From contig CAYTEH010000023.1 in the NCBI GenBank assembly GCA_964436765.1, forward strand, positions 1 to 23,361: a stretch of DNA of 23,361 bases. The letters run 5' to 3'. The stretch comes from CAYTEH01 sp964436765 (GTDB taxonomy: Bacteria; Patescibacteriota; Gracilibacteria; Peribacterales; Peribacteraceae). Of this stretch, positions 1-6,647 are shown piece by piece; the stretch's first letter is position 1, and each line of letters begins with the position of its first letter. The notes under the pieces were generated by a model. The model did not search any database and had not been told where the DNA came from. It saw only the letters and a list, made by a program, of their open reading frames with translations. The translations under genes were made by a program, and so were the position numbers.

Positions 1-1283
1 ACCTCCTCCGGCTCGTACACGTTGCGCCCGTCCCACAGAGCTTTGCCCTTCATCGTCTTTTTCAGCTCCTTGAGGTCCGCCCCGCGGAAGATGTCCCATT
101 CGGTCAGGAGTATCAGCGCATCGGCGCCTTTCGCGGCGTCCATGGGTGACTTTGCGTACGTGATCTTCGCCTTGGGCAGCAGCTTCTTTGTGTTAGGCAT
201 CGCTTCGGGATCAAAAGCTTTCACCGTATGACCCGCCTCGAGGAGCAGGGGAACCAGGTCCAGGCTCGGCGCCTCGCGCATGTCGTCCGTCTTGGGTTTG
301 AAGCTGAGGCCCCAGATGCCGACGGTCGCTTTCGCCGGGAGGGCCTTGAGGATCTGGTCAAAGAACCGCTGGCGCTGCCGCGCGTTGATGCGGTCGGTGG
401 CTTCCACGATGCTGAAGTCGAGGGCATGTTCCCGGGCGGTGGCGAGCAGCGCCTTCACATCCTTCGGGAAGCAGCTGCCGCCGTAGCCGATGCCGGCGTG
501 GAGGAAGCGGGGGCCGATGCGGTTATCGAGGCCCATGCCGCGCGCGATATCGCGGATGTTGGCGCCGGTCTTCTCGGCGAGTTCGGTGAGCATGTTGATG
601 AAGCTGATCTTGGTCGCGAGGAACGCATTACTGGCGTACTTCACGATTTCGGCGCTCTCGCGGCTCATGAAGACGATGGGCTTGCCGACTCTCGTGATGG
701 GGCGGTAGAGCTCGTCCATCAGCTTGCGCGCGTCGATGCCTTTTGCACTCTCTCCATTGATGCCGACGACGATCCTATCTGGCATCAGTGTATCCGGCAC
801 TGCCATTCCTTCTCTCAAAAATTCGGGGTTCGAGACGACGGGAATGCGGTGCTTCACGCCGCGCTTCTTCAGGGTCTCGGCAATGCGCGTTTCGCATTGC
901 TCGCCGGTGCCCACTGGCACGGTGGATTTGTTCACGAATACGAGATCATGATCGGCGTGCTTGGCGACCGTTTCGGCGACGGTGAAGACGGCGCGGAGGT
1001 CGGCCTTATAGCCCTCTCCCGGAGGCGTCGCCACGGCCGAGAAGACGATTTCGACCTTGGGCAGCACCGAGGGGAGATCGGTGGTGAAATGGAGCAGTTT
1101 GCTCTCGAGACCTTTTTTGATCAGCTCCTCCAGCCCTGGTTCGTAGATGGGGCTTTTGCCCTTCTTGAGCATCGCGATCTTCGCGGCGTCGATGTCGATG
1201 CCCGTCACGTGGTGCCCAAGCTCGGCGAAACAGGCAGCGGAGACGAGACCGACGTAGCCAGTTCCAACAACAGCGATCTTCAT
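1..1283 (-). CDS. ugd: UDP-glucose 6-dehydrogenase, 3' end cut by window edge
   Basis: NAD-dependent oxidation of UDP-glucose to UDP-glucuronate, a cytoplasmic step that supplies precursors for surface polysaccharide. I translated the minus strand from the ATG at 1283 and read 427 residues with no stop before the window edge. The family is usually about 430-450 aa, so only a few residues should be missing. Seen: the Rossmann motif GTGYVGL at residues 7-13, STVPVGT at 120-126, NPEFLREG at 152-159, the active-site GYGGSCFPKD with the catalytic Cys at residue 271, and the C-terminal GLSFKPKTDDMREAPS segment at 325-340. The start is supported by a TATACT box exactly 6 nt upstream, which predicts a leaderless mRNA. 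It is divergent from adenosine kinase across a C-rich repeat element. The minus-strand glycosyltransferase near 22-23 kb also fits surface-glycan synthesis, but no direct link is shown. Confidence 0.95.
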   Translation of the reverse strand, partial: MKIAVVGTGYVGLVSAACFAELGHHVTGIDIDAAKIAMLKKGKSPIYEPGLEELIKKGLESKLLHFTTDLPSVLPKVEIVFSAVATPPGEGYKADLRAVFTVAETVAKHADHDLVFVNKSTVPVGTGEQCETRIAETLKKRGVKHRIPVVSNPEFLREGMAVPDTLMPDRIVVGINGESAKGIDARKLMDELYRPITRVGKPIVFMSRESAEIVKYASNAFLATKISFINMLTELAEKTGANIRDIARGMGLDNRIGPRFLHAGIGYGGSCFPKDVKALLATAREHALDFSIVEATDRINARQRQRFFDQILKALPAKATVGIWGLSFKPKTDDMREAPSLDLVPLLLEAGHTVKAFDPEAMPNTKKLLPKAKITYAKSPMDAAKGADALILLTEWDIFRGADLKELKKTMKGKALWDGRNVYEPEE

Positions 1284-1289
1284 GTGCTG

Positions 1290-1295
1290 AGTATA
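1290..1295 (-). promoter_or_regulatory. -10 box of ugd (leaderless)
   Basis: TATACT on the minus strand ends 6 nt before the ugd ATG, so the predicted +1 is the A of ATG. The bases just upstream are the CCCTAA-type arm of the 1294-1357 repeat element, and no TTGACA-like -35 is visible. Confidence 0.65.
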
Positions 1296-1357
1296 GGGTT
1301 AGGGTTGGGGGTAGGGCTAGGGCGTCCATGCTCGGTCCTAACCCTGGCCCAATCCCT
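1294..1357. repeat. Paired telomere-like repeat element, copy A
   Basis: The left arm (1294-1322) is G-rich on the plus strand, with five tracts of three or more G separated by TTA, TT, TA and CTA. The right arm (about 1337-1357) is C-rich on the plus strand (CCTAACCCTGGCCC then AATCCCT). Together they form an imperfect inverted pair filling the space between the divergent ugd and adenosine kinase promoters. The left arm touches the ugd -10 and the right arm touches the kinase -35. Similar elements lie at 14825-14930, 16190-16267 and 17780-17869. Confidence 0.7.
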
Positions 1358-1387
1358 TTGTCCGGTATTTCGGGAATCTGGTACTCT
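1358..1387 (+). promoter_or_regulatory. Promoter of adenosine kinase (leaderless)
   Basis: TTGTCC at 1358-1363, an 18-nt spacer, and TACTCT at 1382-1387 preceded by a TG extension. The -10 ends 6 nt before the GTG start at 1394, so the transcript should begin at the start codon. This geometry is the main reason for accepting the GTG start. Confidence 0.65.
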
Positions 1388-1393
1388 CTTTGA

Positions 1394-2338
1394 GTGAAGA
1401 AAATCCTCATCACCGGATCGATCGCCTACGACGTCCTCCTCGGCTACGACGGGTCGTTCGCAGATGCCATTTCCAGCAGCGGCATCGAGAAGCTCTCGGT
1501 CTCCTTCTTCAGCCCGCACTTCGCCCGCCACCACGGCGGCACGGCCGCGAACATCGGGTGGAACCTGAAGTTCCTCGGCGGAGAGCCCTTGATCGTCGGG
1601 ACGGTGGGGCAGGACGGGGGGGAATATCTTGCCCTCATGAGCGGGAAGAAGATCGATGTGACACGCATCGAACGGCTCGATGACCACGTCACCGCCACGG
1701 CCATCATCGGCACCGATGCCCGCGAGCGGCAGATCGCGTTCTTCCACCCGGGCGCCGACGCGCACGGGGCATGGCCCGATCTCGCCGACGACCGCGAGGA
1801 CATCGCCTACGCCATCATCGGTCCCCGGAACGCGAGCCTCATGATGGAAGCAGTCCGCTGGTGCCGGCAGTGGAAGGTCCCGTACGTCTTCGACCCCGGG
1901 CAGCAGGTGATCGGCCTCGGGCGCGATGAACTGCTCTCCTCCATCCGCGGGTGCCATATCCTCATCGCCAACGGGTACGAGTGGGAACTCATCCGCGAGC
2001 GTACGGGCCGCACGCCCGAGAGCGTGCTGAAGGATGCTCAGGCGCTCATTGTCACCCGCGGCGACAAGGGTGTTGATCTCTACGAACACGCGGGTCACAC
2101 GACGATCCCGGCGTGCGCTGCCGACAAGGTTCTGAACCCCACCGGGGCGGGGGATGCCTTCCGCGCCGGATTGCTGTGGGGACTCCTCAGGAAGCTTTCG
2201 CTCGCCCAGTGCTGCCGCCTGGGGGCCGCCATGGGGTCCTTCTGCGTCGAGCGCGAGGGGACGCTGCTCGATGCCCTGCTTCCCGCAGACGTGCTGGCAC
2301 GGGTGGAGGCGACGTACGGGGAGAAGATCGAACTATGA
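1394..2338 (+). CDS. adoK: Adenosine kinase, PfkB/ribokinase family
   Basis: Phosphorylates adenosine to AMP with ATP in the cytoplasm; 314 aa from a GTG start. The PfkB signatures are present: TGSIAYD at residues 7-13, the substrate-binding HHGGTAANIGWNL at 46-58, FFHPGA at 116-121, DPGQQ at 167-171, NGYEWEL at 193-199, and NPTGAGDAFRAG at 248-259 with the catalytic Asp at 254. From memory these segments (GSIA.D, VS.SF, DP.QQ, YEW.L, KGVDL) resemble actinobacterial adenosine kinases more than fructokinases or ribokinases, so adenosine is the preferred substrate. Another nucleoside or sugar cannot be excluded. The gene converges on a minus-strand membrane protein, and S-adenosylhomocysteinase, which generates adenosine, follows. 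The start sits 6 nt behind a -10 box and no Shine-Dalgarno site is visible. Confidence 0.85.
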   Translation: MKKILITGSIAYDVLLGYDGSFADAISSSGIEKLSVSFFSPHFARHHGGTAANIGWNLKFLGGEPLIVGTVGQDGGEYLALMSGKKIDVTRIERLDDHVTATAIIGTDARERQIAFFHPGADAHGAWPDLADDREDIAYAIIGPRNASLMMEAVRWCRQWKVPYVFDPGQQVIGLGRDELLSSIRGCHILIANGYEWELIRERTGRTPESVLKDAQALIVTRGDKGVDLYEHAGHTTIPACAADKVLNPTGAGDAFRAGLLWGLLRKLSLAQCCRLGAAMGSFCVEREGTLLDALLPADVLARVEATYGEKIEL

Positions 2339-2366
2339 AGATCGAAATTCAAAAGGTTTCGATCTT
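2338..2366. terminator. Hairpin between convergent genes
   Basis: Perfect 10-bp inverted repeat AAGATCGAAA / TTTCGATCTT with a 9-nt loop, starting at the last base of the adenosine kinase stop and ending 17 nt before the stop of the opposite gene. It is palindromic enough to act in both directions. The T-run is short. Confidence 0.6.
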
Positions 2367-2383
2367 TGAACTTGTAATTTCTC

Positions 2384-3028
2384 TTAGGGGATGATCAGCG
2401 TGCCCCCCGCCCGCCTCGAGGACGAACTTTTTTGGGACGAGGAGCTTCTGCGCGAGGACGCGCTTTTTTTCGATGACGAGCTGCGGTTGGCCGTCTGCTG
2501 TGTCGGCGTGGGCGCCGGTGCCAGGATGGGGCTCACGGGACGCCAGGAAGACGGGTTGCCCACCGGTTGCAGCATCCAGGGCGATGCGCTGCGTGGTTGC
2601 GGGCACGGGAGCGTTGCCTGGGCGGGCGGCGGATCGGGTTCCTGCACCCTGCGGATACCCGGCGGCGTCAGTTCGCCGTAGGCCTCCCGGCGCGATACTG
2701 CGTACGTGATGCGGTCGAGTCCGGGGCTGTAGAGCATCGCCCGGTCTTGTGTGAGAATCAGGATGTCGCCGTCCTTCGCATTGTCGTAGATTGCGAACTG
2801 CGTCCGCAGGAATTGCACGTTCTTCACCTCGCCCACGAAGGGGTTGGGGTCCGTGATCACCATGTGCTTCCGCGCGGCGTCCAGCATTCGCTGCATCTTC
2901 TGCTGGGTCGTTTCCTTCGGCACCAGGATCTGCCCGAACATCTCTCCGGGTGCCAGCTTCCACGCGGTGACGCTCAGCAGCGCGAAGAGGAAGACGATGG
3001 GGAGGAAGATGAGGAGCGGGCGTTTCAT
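2384..3028 (-). CDS. Membrane-anchored protein with Ser/Lys-rich C-terminal tail, function unknown
   Basis: 214 aa, family not recognised. Residues 2-4 are basic, followed by a hydrophobic segment to about residue 25 (LLIFLPIVFLFALLSVTAW), which looks like an uncleaved signal anchor. A soluble region of about 110 residues follows, containing DGDILILTQDRAMLYSPG, then a Pro/Gln-rich linker. The last 35 residues are low-complexity Ser with Lys/Arg pairs, ending in GGTLIIP. I chose the ATG at 3028, not an upstream in-frame start, because a TATGAT box lies 7 nt before it, matching the leaderless pattern of neighbouring genes. The body probably lies outside the membrane and the basic tail could bind an acidic polymer or the cell wall; that is inference. 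Confidence 0.65.
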   Translation of the reverse strand: MKRPLLIFLPIVFLFALLSVTAWKLAPGEMFGQILVPKETTQQKMQRMLDAARKHMVITDPNPFVGEVKNVQFLRTQFAIYDNAKDGDILILTQDRAMLYSPGLDRITYAVSRREAYGELTPPGIRRVQEPDPPPAQATLPCPQPRSASPWMLQPVGNPSSWRPVSPILAPAPTPTQQTANRSSSSKKSASSRRSSSSQKSSSSRRAGGTLIIP

Positions 3029-3035
3029 GATGCAT

Positions 3036-3041
3036 ATCATA
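3036..3041 (-). promoter_or_regulatory. -10 box of the 3028 minus-strand gene
   Basis: TATGAT on the minus strand, 7 nt before the ATG at 3028. The predicted transcription start falls on or one base before the start codon. Confidence 0.55.
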
Positions 3042-3083
3042 CTCGCGAGTGATGGATCTGCCATTCTGCCGCGCGAGACCGTT

Positions 3084-3125
3084 ACTTCGTTACCTCGTCC
3101 ACCCGGCTCGACGAAGTTACGAAGT
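3084..3125. repeat. 16-bp imperfect inverted repeat between divergent genes
   Basis: The arms ACTTCGTTACCTCGTC (3084-3099) and GACGAAGTTACGAAGT (3110-3125) pair at 14 of 16 positions around a 10-nt loop. It lies between the -10 boxes of the 3028 minus-strand gene and S-adenosylhomocysteinase, about 60 nt upstream of the latter box. It could be an operator, a REP-like relic or part of an alternative leader. It does not look like a known SAH riboswitch to me. Confidence 0.5.
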
Positions 3126-3183
3126 ATCGAACATACGAAATTGCACCCGCTTCATATCGTTTTCATCTTCTTCCTGTTTCGGG

Positions 3184-3189
3184 TAAGGT
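3184..3189 (+). promoter_or_regulatory. -10 box of ahcY
   Basis: TAAGGT ends 6 nt before the ATG at 3196. It matches the conserved first, second and sixth positions of the -10 consensus and shows the same leaderless spacing as other genes here. Confidence 0.45.
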
Positions 3190-3195
3190 TGTCGT

Positions 3196-4446
3196 ATGTC
3201 CTCCATCAAAGATCCCTCCTTGGCCGGGCAAGGCCGGCTCAACCTCGAAATCGCCGAAAAGCGCATGGGCGCCCTCATGAAGGTGCGCGAGCGTTTTGCC
3301 AAAGAGAAGCCCTTCAAGGGGCTGACGATCGGCATGGCGCTGCATGTGACCAAAGAGACGGGCATCCTCGTCCGCGCGCTTCGCGATGGCGGCGCGAAGG
3401 TTGCCATCACGGGCTGCAATCCCCTCAGCACGCAGGACGATATCGCCGCGGCGCTGGCGGAGGAGAAGGACGTGTCGGTCTGGGCGTACAAAGGCGAATC
3501 GAAGGAGGATTACTACAAATACCTGAACGAAGTCATCGGCACCAAGCCGCACATCACCATCGACGACGGCTGCGACCTGGTCACCGAAATCCACACGAAG
3601 CACCCGCAGCTGCTTCCGCAGATCATCGGCGGCTGCGAGGAGACCACCACCGGCATCATCCGCCTGCACTCCATGGTGCGCGACGGCGCCCTGAAGATCC
3701 CGATGATCGCGGTGAACGACAACAAAACGAAGCACCTGATGGATAACTACTACGGCACGGGCCAGTCCACGTTCGACGGCATCCTCCGCAGTACCAACAT
3801 CCTCGTCGCGGGCAAGACGGTCGTCGTCCTCGGCTACGGCAGTTGCGGCAAAGGCGTGGCGATGCGCGCCAAAGGCATGGGCGCGCAGGTCATCGTCACC
3901 GAAGTCGATAACTTCGCCGCCCTCCAGGCCGCCATGGACGGCCACAGGGTCATGAAGATGGAAGACGCAGCACCGCTCGGGGACCTCTTCATCACTGTCA
4001 CGGGCAACCTGAACGTTATCCGCTGGGAACACATGCAGCACATGAAAGACGGCGCGGTGCTCGCGAACTCGGGCCACTTCGACTGCGAACTGGACCTCGC
4101 GACGCTCGAAAAGAAGGCGAAGAAGCGCCGGGTGCGCCACTACCTCGATGAATACCAGATTGCCGCCGGACGCGTCATCTACGTCGCGGGCGAAGGCCGT
4201 CTGGTGAACCTTGCCTCCGCCGAAGGCCACCCGAGCGAGGTGATGAGCTTAAGCTTCTGCGGGCAGGCGCTCGCGTGCGAGTATCTGGTGAAGAACCGCG
4301 GGAAGATGAAGCCCGAAGTGATCACGCTGCCCAAGGAAATCGACGATACGATCTCGGGGTACCAGCTCGAAACCATGGGCGTGCGCATCGACGAGCTCAC
4401 GGCGGAGCAACGCAAGTACTTGGCTTCTTGGCAGGAAGGTACCTAG
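3196..4446 (+). CDS. ahcY: S-adenosylhomocysteinase (adenosylhomocysteine hydrolase)
   Basis: NAD-dependent reversible cleavage of S-adenosylhomocysteine to adenosine and homocysteine, removing the product inhibitor of SAM-dependent methyltransferases. It is 416 aa, close to the short archaeal/Thermotoga-type enzymes and shorter than E. coli-excluded long forms of about 430-470 aa. Seen: IDDGCDLV at residues 122-129, GGCEETTTG at 145-153, the substrate-lysine/aspartate block NDNKTKHLMDN at 174-184 followed by YGTGQST, the NAD-binding GYGSCGKG at 213-220, VTGNLNVI at 268-275, NSGHFDCEL at 291-299, and the C-terminal AEGHPSEVMSLSF at 342-354. The start at 3196 fits the N-terminus and lies 6 nt behind a -10 box. 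With the nearby adenosine kinase it forms an adenosine-salvage arm of the methyl cycle. Confidence 0.97.
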   Translation: MSSIKDPSLAGQGRLNLEIAEKRMGALMKVRERFAKEKPFKGLTIGMALHVTKETGILVRALRDGGAKVAITGCNPLSTQDDIAAALAEEKDVSVWAYKGESKEDYYKYLNEVIGTKPHITIDDGCDLVTEIHTKHPQLLPQIIGGCEETTTGIIRLHSMVRDGALKIPMIAVNDNKTKHLMDNYYGTGQSTFDGILRSTNILVAGKTVVVLGYGSCGKGVAMRAKGMGAQVIVTEVDNFAALQAAMDGHRVMKMEDAAPLGDLFITVTGNLNVIRWEHMQHMKDGAVLANSGHFDCELDLATLEKKAKKRRVRHYLDEYQIAAGRVIYVAGEGRLVNLASAEGHPSEVMSLSFCGQALACEYLVKNRGKMKPEVITLPKEIDDTISGYQLETMGVRIDELTAEQRKYLASWQEGT

Positions 4447-4465
4447 CGACGATTCGTAAATCGCC

Positions 4466-4702
4466 GTGAGCAGGTGTTCAATCTATTGCGATTTTCGAAT
4501 CGTCCCTGCAGCTTCTTTTGCCGCCCTCCGCTGGCAAAAAGGATTTCATGCACGCTGCATCTCGGATGAACAGCAATGGGATGCCACGCTTGCCTATGTG
4601 CACCGGAACCCGGTCCGTCATGGGCTTGTCTCCTCAAGTGATCAGTGGCCGTGGTCGTCCCTGTATGTTGATGAGCGGGTCGATTGCCGGGATATGCTCT
4701 GA
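4466..4702 (+). pseudogene. Relic of a REP-associated tyrosine transposase (Y1/RAYT), C-terminal part only
   Basis: The open frame ending at the TGA at 4700-4702 contains WQKGFHAR (from about 4532), then DEQQWDATLAYVHRNPVRHG and DQWPWSSL. This order (WQ..F, a short helix, Y.H.NPV..GLV, then PWSS) is the conserved C-terminal half of the RAYT/IS200-like Y1 transposases. The upstream HUH metal-binding motif is absent, and so is the N-terminal half; the preceding bases are out of family, so this is a decayed fragment. The GTG at 4466 is simply the first in-frame start-like codon. RAYTs move REP palindromes, and REP-like palindromes occur elsewhere in the window (9925-9966, 14957-15140). Confidence 0.75.
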
Positions 4703-4752
4703 TGGTTGACATCACGATATTTCATCGTCCGGAAGCCATCTTTCCATAGCCC

Positions 4753-4770
4753 ACCGCCGATTTCGGCGGT
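4753..4770. repeat. 8-bp palindrome at the -35 position of the 4800 gene
   Basis: ACCGCCGA (4753-4760) and TCGGCGGT (4763-4770) pair perfectly around a 2-nt centre. The right arm ends 16 nt before the TACAAT box at 4787, so the palindrome covers the -35 region. It could be an operator or a small REP-like remnant. Confidence 0.5.
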
Positions 4771-4786
4771 TCCCGCGTATCCGGGA

Positions 4787-4792
4787 TACAAT
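4787..4792 (+). promoter_or_regulatory. -10 box of the 4800 gene
   Basis: TACAAT ends 7 nt before the ATG at 4800. It contains the first bases of the alternative in-frame ATG at 4791, so translation from 4791 is unlikely if this is the promoter. Confidence 0.6.
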
Positions 4793-4799
4793 GCTCCCT

Positions 4800-5945
4800 A
4801 TGCCTCGCGCCTCTGCCCCCGCCGAGCGTGTCAGTGAATCTGATGCTGTCACGGTGTTGGGCGATGTAGTGCCCATTCCTGCCCCCGCCGAGCCCATCGC
4901 AGAGGTACTGAAACATGCCAAGCGCGTGGCGGAGGGAGGGGAGTACATCGTGCTTCGTCCGCCCAGAAGGCTCCGGGATCACCGGCGTTTCGGCGTGCTC
5001 ATCAAAGAAGAGCGCAACCAGGTGCAGATGCTCCTGAGCAGGGAAATGGAATACAAAGACCGCATGCAGCGCCTGGAGACATTGCGTGCCACATTGGGGC
5101 GGTATCTGGGCCACGACGAGGCGAAGGAGATCGTCCCGTTCCCGAGGCAACTGCGCGTGGGGAACGATCTGCGCATCGCCCAGCGGTACGTGCCCGAAAT
5201 GGATATGAGGGATCAGCCGTTCCAGATCCGCGGAGGCTATGCCGAGCTGCGCACACAGGGGGCGCAGGACACACCCACGTACCGGAAGTTGTATCAGCGG
5301 ATGAACGAGATGCTGGTGCAGGAAATTGATGGCGGACGCTTTGACCCGCAGGTGTTCCACGGCGTGCAGCAGAGTCCCGAACTTCGCGCATTGATGGAGG
5401 CGAGCCTCCGGGACCGGCCGCTGAGGGAGTTTCTCGAGCGGCTCGTGCCCGCGATGATCGCGTACTCCAACGAGGCAGTGCACGAGGGCACATCCGGAGA
5501 CATCCTCGATACCGCCGGCACAAAGAACATCATTGTGTTCCAGAAGGGGGATGGCGAGTACACCGCCCGTTTCGTGGATCCGCTCCATGCGAACCCGGAC
5601 GTGGTTCCGCTCGCCCGTATCGGCATGGAGGAGCTCAGGGAGGGGAAACGACTCACGCCCGGGCTGCACCCGGCACTCATCAATGCGTTCAATTACTCAC
5701 TGACGGTCAACGGCATGGCGGCCTCTTTGGGATTGTCCGATCGCTTCCACCTCCGGCCGCAGGGGGCGGAAGCGGAGCCGCTCGACGTGCAGGGGTTTCT
5801 CGCGGAAACGAGGCGTATCCATCTCGATGCCAAGGCGGACGGCAGGCATATGCCTCACGCGAACGCGCCGCAGCAGGTGACCCCCGCCGACGTGCAGGAG
5901 GCAGTGAGCCTCAGCCTGCAGGCGACTCTGATGGCCGCTCAGTGA
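4800..5945 (+). CDS. Hypothetical protein, 381 aa, soluble
   Basis: Not recognised. The first 35 residues are Ala/Pro-rich with two PAPAE-type stretches, then a charged helical region (about residues 60-90, LIKEERNQVQ...EYKDRMQRLETL) that may form a short coiled coil. No signal peptide or membrane segment is visible. Residues about 225-260 read EGTSGDILDTAGTKNIIVF followed by a stretch ending FVDPLH. The spacing loosely recalls the catalytic and metal-binding segments of kinase-like folds (D..D..G..N, then VD), but this is weak inference. I chose the ATG at 4800 over 4791 because the earlier codon lies inside the -10 box. The gene is followed by an AT-rich stretch and stands alone. Confidence 0.7.
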   Translation: MPRASAPAERVSESDAVTVLGDVVPIPAPAEPIAEVLKHAKRVAEGGEYIVLRPPRRLRDHRRFGVLIKEERNQVQMLLSREMEYKDRMQRLETLRATLGRYLGHDEAKEIVPFPRQLRVGNDLRIAQRYVPEMDMRDQPFQIRGGYAELRTQGAQDTPTYRKLYQRMNEMLVQEIDGGRFDPQVFHGVQQSPELRALMEASLRDRPLREFLERLVPAMIAYSNEAVHEGTSGDILDTAGTKNIIVFQKGDGEYTARFVDPLHANPDVVPLARIGMEELREGKRLTPGLHPALINAFNYSLTVNGMAASLGLSDRFHLRPQGAEAEPLDVQGFLAETRRIHLDAKADGRHMPHANAPQQVTPADVQEAVSLSLQATLMAAQ

Positions 5946-6004
5946 GCCATACCATGGATTTTTCTCTTTTATAAGCCAGGAATCCGACATACACTGCTGC
6001 GAAT

Positions 6005-6032
6005 TTGACATAAATAATATATATTTTATTAT
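6005..6032 (+). promoter_or_regulatory. Near-consensus promoter in an AT-rich island
   Basis: TTGACA at 6005-6010, a 16-nt spacer and TATTAT at 6027-6032 (an alternative TATAAT is at 6030-6035 with a 19-nt spacer). The surrounding 6000-6040 is almost pure A/T, unlike the GC-rich window. An ATG follows 5 nt after the first -10. Confidence 0.6.
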
Positions 6033-6229
6033 AATAAATGTGCTTCCCTTGTATCGTTGAGGGAAACACAGACATTTTCTCTTCTCGAAGCCATTGTATC
6101 GGCTGTATGAGCAGGAAAATTGACCTTTAAGGCTTGATCCTTACACTCCACCCATTCCCCACCTGTACTGCCAGAGCGGTACATCCGATTTTTGGAATCA
6201 TCGATAGCGAAAAGGAACCCGCTCTTCAT
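6029..6229 (-). CDS. Possible 66-aa hypothetical protein (alternative to 6038-6130)
   Basis: Minus-strand frame from the ATG at 6229 to the TAA at 6029. The product starts MKSGFLFAIDDSKNRMYRSG and continues through GGEWVECKD, with ordinary codon usage and mixed polar composition, so it reads like protein. No convincing -10 at the leaderless distance, no Shine-Dalgarno site and no known family are visible. It overlaps the plus-strand CxxC microprotein completely. Confidence 0.35.
   Translation of the reverse strand: MKSGFLFAIDDSKNRMYRSGSTGGEWVECKDQALKVNFPAHTADTMASRRENVCVSLNDTREAHLL
6038..6130 (+). CDS. Possible 30-aa microprotein with two CxxC motifs
   Basis: ATG at 6038 to TAA at 6128-6130 encodes 30 residues with CFPC at 2-5 and CIGC at 20-23. 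Two CxxC knuckles 15 residues apart are the minimal layout of a zinc ribbon. It lies directly behind the near-consensus promoter at 6005-6032 with almost no leader, as in other genes here. Against it: it is very short, unsupported by homology, and lies inside an antisense 66-codon open frame (6029-6229) that is also a candidate. At most one of the two is likely to be real. Confidence 0.3.
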   Translation: MCFPCIVEGNTDIFSSRSHCIGCMSRKIDL

Positions 6230-6282
6230 TGCAAATGGATGTAATGAAGGGGTCGGGAATAACTCCTATGGAGGTTAGTAAG

Positions 6283-6483
6283 ATGTACGAGTACGAGTGC
6301 AATTGTGGGCGCAACGGATGCCGGGTCTGTTTTCCGAAAGTGGGCAGCCATGCCTATCGGAAATCGGACAAGAATCGCCCAGGTCGCAAAAAGGGCGTTG
6401 TCGCCCCCACCCCACCCCAAACACCCGGGCTAGGCGAAAGCCTTGCCCTGATGTTTTTGCAGCGCAAGCAACAGCTTGCGTAA
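6283..6483 (+). CDS. Small Cys-containing basic protein, 66 aa, unknown
   Basis: ATG at 6283 has a clear Shine-Dalgarno GGAGG at 6270-6274 with an 8-nt spacer, exceptional in this window, and that decides the start over upstream in-frame codons at 6229 and later. The N-terminus holds four cysteines in 12 residues (CNCGRNGCRVC at residues 6-16), a possible metal site. A basic stretch (RKSDKNRPGRKKG) and a Pro/Thr-rich linker follow, then a short hydrophobic helix and QRKQQLA at the end. A 16-bp hairpin 23 nt after the stop supports a separate transcription unit. Family not recognised. Confidence 0.5.
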   Translation: MYEYECNCGRNGCRVCFPKVGSHAYRKSDKNRPGRKKGVVAPTPPQTPGLGESLALMFLQRKQQLA

Positions 6484-6505
6484 CTCGTCTCACCCTCCTG
6501 CCTTT

Positions 6506-6547
6506 TCCGCCAGATCCTGTTCACTTCTTTTAACAGGGTCTGGCGGA
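6506..6547 (+). terminator. Strong terminator-like hairpin
   Basis: Arms TCCGCCAGATCCTGTT (6506-6521) and AACAGGGTCTGGCGGA (6532-6547) pair over 16 bp with one T-G wobble around a 10-nt pyrimidine-rich loop, followed by TCTCTTTGTTTC. It lies 23 nt downstream of the 66-aa gene. Confidence 0.7.
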
Positions 6548-6647
6548 TCTCTTTGTTTCAATAGCAGGTTCCTTTCCGTTTCTGATCTTTGGTCCATCGC
6601 CGGAAGAAAGCTGTCCACACGCGGAAATTCAGGAAACAATCATCGGA

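Noticed and set aside
228..1397. Long plus-strand open frame of 389 codons
   Set aside because: It is antisense to ugd, whose minus-strand translation has all UDP-glucose dehydrogenase motifs. GC-rich genes often leave long antisense frames.
3029..3195. SAH or SAM riboswitch upstream of ahcY
   Set aside because: The inverted repeat is simple, no pseudoknot core was recognised, and the -10 box at 3184 implies the mRNA starts after it.
3163..4230. 355-codon minus-strand open frame
   Set aside because: Antisense to ahcY, which is identified by the NAD and substrate motifs. No family features were seen in the minus-strand product.
6029..6130. Treating both the plus- and minus-strand frames as genes
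   Set aside because: They overlap completely on opposite strands. Both are listed at low confidence as alternatives, since the sequence alone cannot decide.
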